This document shows, in pieces, positions 43,838-53,093 of a DNA stretch of 64,000 nt. The notes under the pieces are model-generated. The model did no database searches. It worked only from the letters and a program-made list of their open reading frames with translations, and was not told the DNA's origin. The position numbers were made by a program, and so were the translations under genes. The DNA comes from UBA4416 sp038327195 (GTDB lineage: Bacteria; Bacteroidota; Bacteroidia; B-17B0; Aurantibacillaceae). The stretch covers positions 118,666 through 182,665 of the forward strand of contig JBBQKU010000004.1 in assembly GCA_038327195.1 (NCBI GenBank), in the 5' to 3' direction. The stretch's first letter is position 1; the number at the start of each line of letters is the position of its first letter.

Positions 43838-43961
43838 TACCATTAGCCAATATAGATTAGTCGAATTAAAATTTGTCACATCGAGCGTAGTCGAGATGTA
43901 GGAATGGGTTCTCGACTACGCTCGAACTGACATTAGACTAATAATAAATAGCTAATGGTAT
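43837..43961. repeat. Nested palindromic repeat element (REP/MITE-like)
   Basis: About 125 bases that fold into one long cruciform. Outer arms ATACCATTAGC (43837-43847) and GCTAATGGTAT (43951-43961); middle arms ATTAGTC (43856-43862) and GACTAAT (43936-43942); GTCA/TGAC; and a 16-bp perfect inner stem TCGAGCGTAGTCGAGA (43881-43896) with TCTCGACTACGCTCGA (43910-43925). The GC-rich core contrasts with the AT-rich surroundings. I recall similar CATCGAGCGNAGTCGAGATG units repeated in other Bacteroidota genomes. It lies between convergent genes and could also stop transcription. Confidence 0.8.
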
Positions 43962-43965
43962 AAGA

Positions 43966-44649
43966 TTACTTATCGGCATAAGCGATACTTAACACAGAAA
44001 TTTTAAGCCCATCAATTTTATGTAGCACATTACAGCAAGCTTCTATAGTTGCTCCTGTTGTGATCACATCATCTACTAAAATAATATGTTTATTTTTAAG
44101 CGCTTCAAGATTCGTTATTTCAAAAACTTCTTCTACATTTTCCCAACGCTCGTATTTATTTTTTTTAGTTTGTGTACTTGTAAATTCTTTCCGAATCAAT
44201 AGTGTTGTGTTCGTTTCAATATTTAATTTTTCAGATAAACCTCTCGCAAATTCTTCGCTTTGGTTATAGCCTCTTTGTTTCAGCCTTTTAAAATGTAATG
44301 GAACAGGTAAAATATAATCTGCAGATTTCAATTTTTCTTCTTCGCTTAAATACTTTCCAAACCAACTTCCTAATAAATTGGCTAATTGTTTGTTTCCTTT
44401 GTATTTGATGGCATGAAGTAATTTTTGCACGTTCCCTTTTTTATGAAAAAGATAATAGCTCGTTGCAAAAACTAAATTTACTCTTCCATAAAATAATTCT
44501 TCAATTGGATTTTTTTGTAGTTTATGAAAATTTGTTTTAGGTAAATTGGAATAGCAATAATTACAAACTTGATCTTCATGCTTAAATAAGGAGTTGCCAC
44601 AAGCCACACAATTTCTTGGGTAAATAAGAGCTAAAAAATCGTGTAACAT
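43966..44649 (-). CDS. ComF-family phosphoribosyltransferase-like protein
   Basis: A 227-residue ComF/GntX-type protein with an N-terminal zinc-finger-like region (NCVACGNSL and VCNYC), a middle with ADYILPVPLHFKRLKQRGYNQ and the PRPP-binding loop HIILVDDVITTGATIEACC. In competent bacteria ComF helps DNA uptake; in others its role is unclear. It stands alone on the minus strand, 20 bases after the large secreted protein gene. Confidence 0.9.
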   Translation of the reverse strand: MLHDFLALIYPRNCVACGNSLFKHEDQVCNYCYSNLPKTNFHKLQKNPIEELFYGRVNLVFATSYYLFHKKGNVQKLLHAIKYKGNKQLANLLGSWFGKYLSEEEKLKSADYILPVPLHFKRLKQRGYNQSEEFARGLSEKLNIETNTTLLIRKEFTSTQTKKNKYERWENVEEVFEITNLEALKNKHIILVDDVITTGATIEACCNVLHKIDGLKISVLSIAYADK

Positions 44650-44668
44650 GTTTTAAAGATAAGTAACC

Positions 44669-47600
44669 TTATAGTTTTCCTGCTAAGGTGCAACTTAGTT
44701 TATATTTATTGAGCTTCCCCGACAAATTAAATAACTCAATATACACTACATAAATTCCAATAGGCGCTTTTTCACTATCATCATTTATTCCATTCCAGCT
44801 AACTGTTCCTTCTTGTTGTAATTGTTGATTGCGAACAAGGTATTTAACTTGTCTGCCTTTGCTATCATATATATAAACATTGGCAACTTTTCCTATCTCA
44901 TCTAGTTTGTAATTAATATTTAAAACGTCATTATATCCATCATTATCTGGAGAGAATAAGGGATTAGATATGCTAACACCACTTCCGCCATCTGCTTGTA
45001 AATATTGTGAGTTTTTATAGGCAGGAGTTGCAAAACCTACAGCTTCTGCGGCGCTATTCCAATTTGTTTTATCGGTGGTTGGTCTATTAAAATCAATACG
45101 TTCTAAAGAAACACCTTTTGTACTAACTAATAACGGAAAGTGCATTTTACTGGTGTAAATTAAATTATCAATCACTACCGAATTCTTATCACTTAGTGTT
45201 ACAACGTCGGCATCAATATTCATACTTGGTAAATTACCTATATCATAAAATCCTTTTGGATTTATAGTTTGATATTCTCTTTTAACTGTCGATCCTTTTT
45301 CACTAAGTACAATATAAGTTTCTGGGAATAATAAATACCCATCTTCTGTAATTTTTTCGGTGTAAGTTAAGTTGCTTGTTAATGTGTCCATTGAGCCAAT
45401 TCGCAAATCTTTTAAATCAATAATTTTATTACTTCTATTATAAAGTTCTACAAAATCAATTCCAGTTGTTGAAGGATCAAAAAGTACTTCATTAATTACA
45501 ACGTCGTTTGGTAAAGGTGCAATTGGTAATCCGAATGGCGCTGAACTACCAGCAGATATAAGGTTTCCAACACAGTCTTTAATATTGCCAATAACCGTGC
45601 AATTATAAAAAGTAGGTGAAACGATTGGCGAAGACAATTTTAGTTTCACTTTTTTAAAGTCGGTTGAAATTGGTAAAACATAAGTTGGTGCAGTTAAACC
45701 ATTATCGAACGTATAATTAGCTGGATTTTTCAAACTTAAACTATCAAGCGATTCGTTAAAAAATAAAAGGATTGTGTCAGCACTTATTACAGTAATTCTA
45801 TCTAACAAAGGAGCTGTGTTATCTGGATTGGAATTCATAACTGAATTTCTACGTCCTGGCGTTCCTCCATACGCATTTGTGCTTGCGTGCCAATTTGATT
45901 GACCTCCACACGGATTGTTAGCGTCAATTTGTTCCATACTCCAACCTCCATCAACTTTTCCTGCATCGTTATACCAACTACTATTGTAAGCAATTGAATT
46001 TATTACAACGCCATTACTGTCTCTAATGGTTAAGGTAGTTCCATCATTTAATAAAGAAGGAAAGCTTGTTACTTCATATACAAACACGCCAAAATTATCG
46101 AAGGCTGTAAAATTGCCTATTCCTGTCAACACCACAAAACTATCTGGTTCAATAGTTATGGTTGGTAATTTTTTTGTTGAGCTTGGTGTTGAAATGGTCC
46201 AGTTTTTCAAATTAATTTTAAAGGGCGTTCTGTTTTTTAATTCTACATATTCTTCAACTGGTAAATTAATAGCAGGATCTGGATCTGGCATTAATTCATT
46301 AATCACTACATCATAAGCTTTGTGTTTGTAATAAGAAATTAAACCTGTATTTGGAGTTAAGGTATTTGATGCACAATCTGTAATACCAGTAATTGTAACG
46401 GTGTAATTTGTAGCGTTAATTAATTTGGTAGCTAATGATAAAGTAATGCAGGTGTTTCCACTTCCAGCAATTGCTAAAGTAGGTGTGCCAATTGAACCAT
46501 TTATGCTATAGTTTGCCGACGTTGTTAATTGTGAAACGGAAATTAAATCATCAAAACAAATACTAACGTGAGTAGAATCTATCACCGTTATGTTAGAAAT
46601 TTTAGGACCTGTAACATCAGGAGCAATTGAATAAACAGAATTTATAAATCCAGGAGTTCCACCATCTACATCATTGGAACCAATCCAATTATTACTTTGT
46701 GAGCAAGCAGGGTTAATGTTTGGATTAATTTGTTCTAAAGTATAACCACCATCTTTTTTAATAGCATTTTTATACCACGTATCACTATAATTTACACTGT
46801 CAATAAAAACGCCTAAGGCTGTTTTTAAATACAAATTTTTGCCCGCATTAGTTAAGGATGGAAATGAACTTACTCCTAATTTATTCATATAACCTAATGC
46901 TGTAAATTGAGCTGTATCAGCTATTGGGCAAATAATTACGTAGGCATTTGGGGCTAATGTATAATTTCCTAAAGTTGCTATTGAAGAGTTATCCGTAAAC
47001 TTTAAGCCTGATAAACTATATGGATTAACACTACGATTATATACTTCAATAAATTCGCAAGATGTTAAATTCACTACTGGTGAAGGATCTGCAAATATTT
47101 CGTTTATAACAATGTCTTTAAAATTTGGTGTGCCAAACACCATATATAAAAAACTGGTTGTTGAGGTTGCTATAGCATTTCCTGCTAAATCTTGTACATT
47201 ATTGACAGCTACGGTATATGTATTTCCTGATACAAAAAAAGGTGTTGTGGTTAAATGAACTAATTTAAAATTTATTGCATCGCGTATAGCACTTGCTGGC
47301 GTTCCTATTGCGGCCGTGATGGTATAATTTGAGACAGTTTGCGAAGTTGTTAAATCAACATTTTCGTTAAATAAAACATCAACAGAAGTTGAAGATGTTG
47401 AAACAGCACTTACAATACTTGGCGGCGTTACATCTAAAATAATTGGACCCACAACAATATCGTCAAATAAATGCTTGCCTATAAAAGAGCCTGTTGATTG
47501 TTGAATAAAAAAACCAAATGAATTAGAAGTTGTAAAGGTTGCATCCGTAATTGTTCCTTCAGACACATAGCTAGATCCTGTGCCAGTCATATCTCTTTCT

Positions 47601-48100
47601 AATGAAAATAAATTGGCGACATTTCTAATCACTTTTATTTTTATTAGATTACTGGTACTACTTGCAATAACAGCATCAACTCCGTCAATAATTTTTACGG
47701 CAGTACCAATTGCACCAGATCGTTTGTACAAACATATTTCATCCAACGTGCCTCCTAATCTTACAAAGTACCCATTAATAGAAAGAGATTGTAAATTTGG
47801 AACATCACTTGTTAAATACACATCAACGTAATTGGTGCTTGATGTTGCAAACTGTAGGTTGGCCCAAAATTCCCATTGGCAGTTTGTTGCTAAGGTATTG
47901 GTTGTGCTAATATAAAAGTTACCTGGCGTGGTTGTATTGGTTGATTTAAGTTGACCAGCATTTACTGTAAAATCGGTTGGACTATTTAAAGTCCAAGTTG
48001 GCGCACTTGTATAATCTCCATCTGTAAAATTTTCAACGACTTGAGATTTAGCTATGATAATCGTAAAAACAGATAAGATAAATAAGATATTTCTTTTCAT
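44669..48100 (-). CDS. Large secreted protein with lamin-tail and Ig-like domains, type IX C-terminus
   Basis: About 1143 residues from the ATG at 48100, which begins a proper signal peptide (MKRNILFILSVFTIIIAKSQ); the longer frame to 48175 adds a non-signal leader and was not used. After an N-terminal jelly-roll-like region come three lamin-tail domains, each starting DIVINEIF, DVVINELM or DVVINEVL, alternating with Big_5-like Ig domains (PPSIVSAVSTSSTSVDVLFNE, GPKISNITVIDSTHVSICF, APLLDRITVISADTILLFF). The last 90 residues (FSPDNDGYNDVLNINY to the end) form a gliding-type/FlgD-like C-terminal domain used for type IX secretion. It is probably cell-surface bound; substrate unknown. Confidence 0.85.
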   Translation of the reverse strand: MKRNILFILSVFTIIIAKSQVVENFTDGDYTSAPTWTLNSPTDFTVNAGQLKSTNTTTPGNFYISTTNTLATNCQWEFWANLQFATSSTNYVDVYLTSDVPNLQSLSINGYFVRLGGTLDEICLYKRSGAIGTAVKIIDGVDAVIASSTSNLIKIKVIRNVANLFSLERDMTGTGSSYVSEGTITDATFTTSNSFGFFIQQSTGSFIGKHLFDDIVVGPIILDVTPPSIVSAVSTSSTSVDVLFNENVDLTTSQTVSNYTITAAIGTPASAIRDAINFKLVHLTTTPFFVSGNTYTVAVNNVQDLAGNAIATSTTSFLYMVFGTPNFKDIVINEIFADPSPVVNLTSCEFIEVYNRSVNPYSLSGLKFTDNSSIATLGNYTLAPNAYVIICPIADTAQFTALGYMNKLGVSSFPSLTNAGKNLYLKTALGVFIDSVNYSDTWYKNAIKKDGGYTLEQINPNINPACSQSNNWIGSNDVDGGTPGFINSVYSIAPDVTGPKISNITVIDSTHVSICFDDLISVSQLTTSANYSINGSIGTPTLAIAGSGNTCITLSLATKLINATNYTVTITGITDCASNTLTPNTGLISYYKHKAYDVVINELMPDPDPAINLPVEEYVELKNRTPFKINLKNWTISTPSSTKKLPTITIEPDSFVVLTGIGNFTAFDNFGVFVYEVTSFPSLLNDGTTLTIRDSNGVVINSIAYNSSWYNDAGKVDGGWSMEQIDANNPCGGQSNWHASTNAYGGTPGRRNSVMNSNPDNTAPLLDRITVISADTILLFFNESLDSLSLKNPANYTFDNGLTAPTYVLPISTDFKKVKLKLSSPIVSPTFYNCTVIGNIKDCVGNLISAGSSAPFGLPIAPLPNDVVINEVLFDPSTTGIDFVELYNRSNKIIDLKDLRIGSMDTLTSNLTYTEKITEDGYLLFPETYIVLSEKGSTVKREYQTINPKGFYDIGNLPSMNIDADVVTLSDKNSVVIDNLIYTSKMHFPLLVSTKGVSLERIDFNRPTTDKTNWNSAAEAVGFATPAYKNSQYLQADGGSGVSISNPLFSPDNDGYNDVLNINYKLDEIGKVANVYIYDSKGRQVKYLVRNQQLQQEGTVSWNGINDDSEKAPIGIYVVYIELFNLSGKLNKYKLSCTLAGKL

Positions 48101-48196
48101 TTGGTATAAAGAATTATAAGTATCTAATATAAGAAATTTTTTTGATTGGAAATTATTTAACACTTTTGTGGCCAATTAATTAATACAAAAATAACA

Positions 48197-49186
48197 ATGA
48201 AAATAGCTGTAGTTGGTGCAACTGGATTAGTAGGCACGAAAATGTTGGAAGTTCTTTCAGAACGTAATTTTCCTTTAACGGATTTAATATTGGTAGCTTC
48301 TGAGAAATCGGTAGGTAAGGAAATTAAGTATAAGAATAAATCGTTCAAGGTAGTTTCAATGCAAGACGCTATAAATTTAAAACCACAAATTGCTTTGTTT
48401 TCTGCAGGTGGAAATACATCATTAGAATGGGCTCCAAAATTTGCTGAAGCTGGCATTACTGTTATTGATAATTCATCTGCTTGGCGTATGGACGAAACTA
48501 AAAAATTAGTTGTGCCCGAAATTAATGCAAGCACTTTATTAAAGACTGATAAAATAATTGCGAATCCAAATTGCTCTACAATTCAAATGGTAGTGGCATT
48601 AAATCCTTTGCATAAAAAATATAAAATAAAAAGAGTGGTTGTTTCAACCTATCAATCTGTTACAGGAACTGGCGTAAAAGCCGTTGAACAATTAATGAAC
48701 GAACGTGCCGGTATAACTGGCGAAATGGCGTATAAATATAAAATAGATTTAAATGTTATTCCGCAAATTGATGTATTTACCGATAATGGTTATACTAAAG
48801 AGGAAATGAAAATGGTAAACGAAACCAAAAAAATAATGGGTGACAATAACATTAAATTAACGGCTACAACAGTTCGTATACCTGTAATGGGCGGCCATAG
48901 TGAAAGTGTAAATATTGAATTTGAAAATGAATTTGAAGTAAAAGATATTTTTGAATTAATGAAAACAACGGAAGGAATCGTTTTGGAAGATGATATAAAA
49001 AATGCCATTTATCCAATGCCTATTAATGCTCATGATAAGGATGCAGTTTTTGTTGGTAGAATTCGCAGAGATGAATCACAAGCCAAAACGCTTAATATGT
49101 GGATTGTTTCGGACAATCTTAGAAAAGGTGCCGCAACAAATGCTGTTCAAATTGCAGAGTATTTAGTGGCTCATACCTTAGTATAA
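48197..49186 (+). CDS. asd: Aspartate-semialdehyde dehydrogenase
   Basis: A 329-residue enzyme of lysine, threonine and methionine synthesis that makes aspartate semialdehyde from aspartyl phosphate with NADPH. It has the nucleotide loop VGATGLVGTKMLEVL, the catalytic Cys in NPNCSTIQM and a conserved VSTYQSVTGTGVKAVEQL. HSESVNIEFE carries the active-site His. A terminator follows. Confidence 0.97.
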   Translation: MKIAVVGATGLVGTKMLEVLSERNFPLTDLILVASEKSVGKEIKYKNKSFKVVSMQDAINLKPQIALFSAGGNTSLEWAPKFAEAGITVIDNSSAWRMDETKKLVVPEINASTLLKTDKIIANPNCSTIQMVVALNPLHKKYKIKRVVVSTYQSVTGTGVKAVEQLMNERAGITGEMAYKYKIDLNVIPQIDVFTDNGYTKEEMKMVNETKKIMGDNNIKLTATTVRIPVMGGHSESVNIEFENEFEVKDIFELMKTTEGIVLEDDIKNAIYPMPINAHDKDAVFVGRIRRDESQAKTLNMWIVSDNLRKGAATNAVQIAEYLVAHTLV

Positions 49187-49530
49187 TAAGAATTGAAAAT
49201 AAAAAAAAGGCTGTTATGTACATCCCCGCAGAAAACACAACAGCCTTTTTGGTTTAACTAAACAAAACCTATAATAAAGAACTGATATAAAGATACACCG
49301 ACAGTTTTAGCTTAAAAACTCCTTTTTAATAAGTGGTAGGTTTTGTTTCATAACTGGTAATTATGTTTAATGTTTTTAATTATTGGCTTTGCATGAAAAG
49401 AATTTTTGTAAATGCTTATACTTCCGCCCACAATTTTTTAGGTACTGTTATAGGTTGTAAGCGCCACCTAGTTTAAACACAGCTCACGTGTCCGCAATTT
49501 TAAGTTTATATTTTTTATAAAATTAAAGTT
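49187..49530. other. Gene-free stretch after asd
   Basis: It holds the asd terminator (49204-49250) and an inverted repeat, AAACAAAACCTA (49260-49271) with TAGGTTTTGTTT (49337-49348), 65 bases apart. No RNA gene was recognised. The part from 49435 is richer in G and C (GTTGTAAGCGCCACC, CAGCTCACGTGTCCGC) than its neighbours and may be the edge of an inserted gene cassette. Confidence 0.4.
49204..49250 (+). terminator. Intrinsic terminator of asd
   Basis: AAAAAGGCTGTT pairs with AACAGCCTTTTT (12 bp) around a 23-base loop; the T run is part of the stem. Confidence 0.75.
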
Positions 49531-50082
49531 TTATTTTTCAGACTTTTTTTTCTTGTCGTCTGATAGTTTTCTTAGGTGTGCGCGACAATTTTCAGTATTT
49601 TTTATTAACTCTTCTGTCGCCCAAATTTGATTGTCTGAGGGTAAATACGAATTTAAAATATTACAGATTTTAAGAATTGGCCAAGTTATAGTATTCATTA
49701 ATTCATACTTTACTGTGTCCTTGCCATTCGAAATTGTTATGAAATGAATGCCTCCACTTCTCATGCAAGGGTTCGACTCAAAAATGGTGGTGTCTTTAAG
49801 TGGCTTAATAATGTTTATAATAGAATCAATTGAGGTAAGTCGAAGAGTGCCCTTTGAGATGCTGTCTGGTTTTAGGATCGGTTGTCCGTAATAACTATTT
49901 TGCACTCTTGTCAGAATGTAAGTAGAACCTTTGATACGAAGAGTCGTCTGGAGTGTCGCCATATTAGAACCAAGTCCAGCGAAAGAATACTTTAAATAAA
50001 ATGTCTTGGATGTGTCAGTAGTTTGTCCAGAAGAAACTAAACAAAAGATTAAAAAAATGAATATGAAAAATTGTCTTGTCAT
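49531..50082 (-). CDS. Secreted hypothetical protein
   Basis: A 183-residue protein with a clear signal peptide (MTRQFFIFIFLIFCLVSSGQ) and a mostly beta body of unknown family. It has two cysteines in mature parts (NPCMRSG and KICN) and one more in ENCRAH, and a Lys/Asp-rich C-terminus. It stands alone between two gene-poor stretches whose composition differs from the surroundings, so it may be an acquired single-gene cassette. No function can be given. Confidence 0.65.
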   Translation of the reverse strand: MTRQFFIFIFLIFCLVSSGQTTDTSKTFYLKYSFAGLGSNMATLQTTLRIKGSTYILTRVQNSYYGQPILKPDSISKGTLRLTSIDSIINIIKPLKDTTIFESNPCMRSGGIHFITISNGKDTVKYELMNTITWPILKICNILNSYLPSDNQIWATEELIKNTENCRAHLRKLSDDKKKKSEK

Positions 50083-50273
50083 TGTTCGTCTGTCAGCAAA
50101 CTGACCGCTAATCTATTTATATCCGATACACTATAACGGTTATATAACAAATACGTGTTCTATAAGCGCTACTATTTAGCGGATATTTATTTATCAAATA
50201 TATATCATTTATCATCAATATAGATACTAATTTGGGCCATGGTCTTATAAAAGTTAGTACTACACGTTACAAT

Positions 50274-50309
50274 AAAAAAACGGAGGCCCTAAACACAAAG
50301 CCCCCGTTT
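50274..50309 (-). terminator. Intrinsic terminator of rpoD
   Basis: On the minus strand AAACGGGGGC pairs with GCCTCCGTTT (one mismatch) around a 12-base loop, followed by seven T. Confidence 0.8.
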
Positions 50310-50346
50310 CTCACTAAACGTACACACTAAAAGATTTTCTATTTTA

Positions 50347-51210
50347 TTATCCTAAATATCCTTGTAATAATTTACTGCGTGATGAGTGTTTTAATCTTCT
50401 TACTGCTTTTTCTTTTATTTGTCTCACGCGCTCTCGGGTTAAATCAAACTTTTCTCCAATCTCTTCAAGTGAATGAGAATGAGTGCCATTTAATCCATAA
50501 TACAAACGTATCACTTCTGTTTCGCGCGGCGTTAAGCCTGCTAACGATCGATCAATTTCTTTTCTTAAGCTTTCTACAATTAAATCATTATCGGGCGATG
50601 CGCCTCCGTTTGTCATTAAATCATACATGCTGCCACCATCTTCCATATTTCCAATTGGCGCATCCATACTAACGTGCCTGCCTTGGCTTCTTAATGTTTC
50701 TCTAATATCTGCTGCCGACATTTCAATAATTTCAGAAATCTCCTCAGCTATTGGTTCTCTTTCTAATTGCTGTTCGAGCAAGGCATACGTTTTATTAATT
50801 TTATTAATTGCTCCAATTTTATTTAATGGTAATCTTACAACTCTCGATTGCTCAGCTAATGCTTGCAATATGCACTGTCTAATCCACCAAACGGCATACG
50901 ATATAAATTTAAAACCACGTGTTTCATCAAAACGTCTCGCCGCTTTTATCAAACCCATATTTCCTTCATTTATTAAATCGGGTAAACTTAAGCCTTGATT
51001 TTGGTATTGTTTTGATACCGAAACAACAAACCTAAGATTTGCTTTAACCAATTTATCTAACGCTTTTTCGTCGCCCTGTTTTATTTTTTGTGCTAAAACT
51101 ACTTCTTCATCTGCTGTAATTAATTCTACTCTTCCAATATCTTGCAAATACATATCCAGAGAAGCGGTTTCTCTATTAGTTATTTGTTTGGTTATTTTTA
51201 GCTGTCTCAT
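50347..51210 (-). CDS. rpoD: Primary sigma factor RpoD (short Bacteroidota type)
   Basis: A 287-residue sigma-70 protein without region 1.1, as in Bacteroidota primary sigma factors. Region 1.2 starts SLDMYLQDIGRVELIT; region 2 has NLRFVVSVSKQYQNQGLSL, DLINEGNMGLIKAARRFD and FKFISYAVWWIRQ; region 3 has RVVRLPLNKI; region 4 ends with LEEIGEKFDLTRERVRQIKEKAVRRL. It would direct RNA polymerase to the TAnnTTTG promoters seen in this window. Confidence 0.96.
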   Translation of the reverse strand: MRQLKITKQITNRETASLDMYLQDIGRVELITADEEVVLAQKIKQGDEKALDKLVKANLRFVVSVSKQYQNQGLSLPDLINEGNMGLIKAARRFDETRGFKFISYAVWWIRQCILQALAEQSRVVRLPLNKIGAINKINKTYALLEQQLEREPIAEEISEIIEMSAADIRETLRSQGRHVSMDAPIGNMEDGGSMYDLMTNGGASPDNDLIVESLRKEIDRSLAGLTPRETEVIRLYYGLNGTHSHSLEEIGEKFDLTRERVRQIKEKAVRRLKHSSRSKLLQGYLG

Positions 51211-51437
51211 AACAAAAAAATTAAAAGTTTAAAACAAGGTTTTGGCTACACACTATATGTATTACGCCATAATCGGTATTTAGTTACAGACAAATGGGTA
51301 AAATTCCCTTTTGAATGATTGAAATTGTAAGATTAATTAGTAACCAAAAAACTGAAGACGAATTTTGTTGAAAAAATAGGGTAGATTTTCTTAAAAGCAG
51401 AAACAAAAAAATGATTAAATGCCGATATTTATAAAAT

Positions 51438-53093
51438 ATGTTACAAGGAATTAGAATACAGAATTTTGCATTAATTGAAGAAATTGATATTCAATTTAAC
51501 GAAGGCTTAACCGTCATTACGGGAGAAACTGGTGCAGGAAAATCGATTTTATTAGGCGCCTTAGGTTTAACGTTAGGAAGTCGGTTTGATGTAAATTCAT
51601 TAAACAGAAAAGATAAAAAATGTATAATTGAATCGCGATTTGATATTTCTAAATATAATTTAAAATCTTTTTTTGAAGAAAACGAATTAGATTATGAAGA
51701 TATTACAAGTATCAGAAGAGAAATTACCGTTGAAGGAAAATCAAGAGCGTTTATAAATGATACACCTGTAACACTTGCCATTATTAAAGAATTGAGTGAA
51801 CAGTTAATCGACATCCATTCGCAACACGAAACCATCTTATTAAAAGAAAACCATTTTCAAATTGCCTTAGTTGACGCCTTTGCTAAAACCACGCCATTAT
51901 ATATTGATTATAAAAAGCAATTCTCTTCTTTACAAAAACTAAAAAAGCAATTAGCTGAATTTTTAGAACAAGAGTTGCAAGCCAAAAAAGAGTTTGATTA
52001 TTTTCAGTTTCAGTTTACAGAGCTAGAAGAAGCTAATTTAAAAACCGGCGAGTTAGCTTTGCTTGAAGATGAAAGCGAAACCTTAGAAAATGCAGAGTTT
52101 ATTAAAGAAAATTTAGTGCGTGCGAATTTAGGAATTAGTGGTGGCGACGAAAATATTTTATCTGCCGTTTCTCAATTAAAACAAAGCTTGCAAAGTATTT
52201 CTAAATTCGGAAAAGATTTTAGCGATTTATATGAACGTGTTAATTCGTTAAGCATCGAATTAAAAGAATTAAATGCAGATGTTGTTTCTGCCGAAGAAAA
52301 CGTTGTGTATGATAATGCAAAATTAGAAATCGTTAATTCGCAGCTCGACAAAATAAATAAACTTCTTAAAAAGCATAACGTAAAAACGGAAGACGAATTA
52401 CTTGGCATAAAAAATGTATTTGAAGAGAAATTGCAACAGTTTTCTTCTATTGAATTAAGCATTGAAAAAACACAAAAAGAGATATCGGAACAGGAAAAAA
52501 ATTGCTTGAGTTTAGCAAAAAATCTTTCTAAAAAAAGAAAGGATTCGGTTTCTGAAATTGAACAAAACATCAAAGTATTATTATCAAGTTTATCAATGCC
52601 TAATGCACAGTTCAAAATTTCGATTTCAGATTTGGAGCAAATAGGAAATACGGGTTTAGATAAAATAGAGTTTTTGTTTTCGGCTAACAAGGGTCAGGAT
52701 TTTAATGACATTGGAAAAACAGCATCTGGTGGCGAATTGTCGCGATTAATGCTTTGTTTAAAATCTTTATTAGCTGAACGCACGTTGTTGCCAACCATTG
52801 TATTCGATGAAATAGACACAGGCGTTAGTGGCGACGTGGCAGATAAAATTGGAATTATCCTCGAAAAAATGGGCAAATCATTACAAGTGATTACCATAAC
52901 GCATTTACCACAAATGGCGAGTAAAGGTAAAAATCATTTATTTGTTTATAAAATTGATTCGAAAGATAAAACAACTTCACACATTAAGTTGCTAAGTAAC
53001 GAAGAGCGTGTTGATGAAATCGCAAAAATGTTAAGCTCAGGAAAACCAACAGAAATTGCATTAAAAAACGCTAAGGAATTATTAAATGCTTAA
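51438..53093 (+). CDS. recN: DNA repair ATPase RecN
   Basis: A 551-residue SMC-like protein of double-strand-break repair: Walker A ITGETGAGKSILL near the N-terminus, a central coiled coil (about 155-360), and ABC signature GKTASGGELSRLMLCLKSL with Walker B TIVFDEIDTGVSG near the C-terminus. QVITITHLPQMASKG follows as expected. Its last bases overlap the next gene by 8. Confidence 0.96.
   Translation: MLQGIRIQNFALIEEIDIQFNEGLTVITGETGAGKSILLGALGLTLGSRFDVNSLNRKDKKCIIESRFDISKYNLKSFFEENELDYEDITSIRREITVEGKSRAFINDTPVTLAIIKELSEQLIDIHSQHETILLKENHFQIALVDAFAKTTPLYIDYKKQFSSLQKLKKQLAEFLEQELQAKKEFDYFQFQFTELEEANLKTGELALLEDESETLENAEFIKENLVRANLGISGGDENILSAVSQLKQSLQSISKFGKDFSDLYERVNSLSIELKELNADVVSAEENVVYDNAKLEIVNSQLDKINKLLKKHNVKTEDELLGIKNVFEEKLQQFSSIELSIEKTQKEISEQEKNCLSLAKNLSKKRKDSVSEIEQNIKVLLSSLSMPNAQFKISISDLEQIGNTGLDKIEFLFSANKGQDFNDIGKTASGGELSRLMLCLKSLLAERTLLPTIVFDEIDTGVSGDVADKIGIILEKMGKSLQVITITHLPQMASKGKNHLFVYKIDSKDKTTSHIKLLSNEERVDEIAKMLSSGKPTEIALKNAKELLNA

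Noticed and set aside
44669..48100. Tandem DNA repeats in the large secreted protein gene
   Set aside because: The similarity is between three diverged lamin-tail domains at protein level, not a recent DNA repeat.
48101..48175. Longer start for the large lamin-tail protein
   Set aside because: The added 25 residues precede a perfect signal peptide that begins at the ATG at 48100.
49204..49250. A riboswitch or small RNA after asd
   Set aside because: The only strong structure is a simple terminator hairpin; no conserved RNA motif was recognised.
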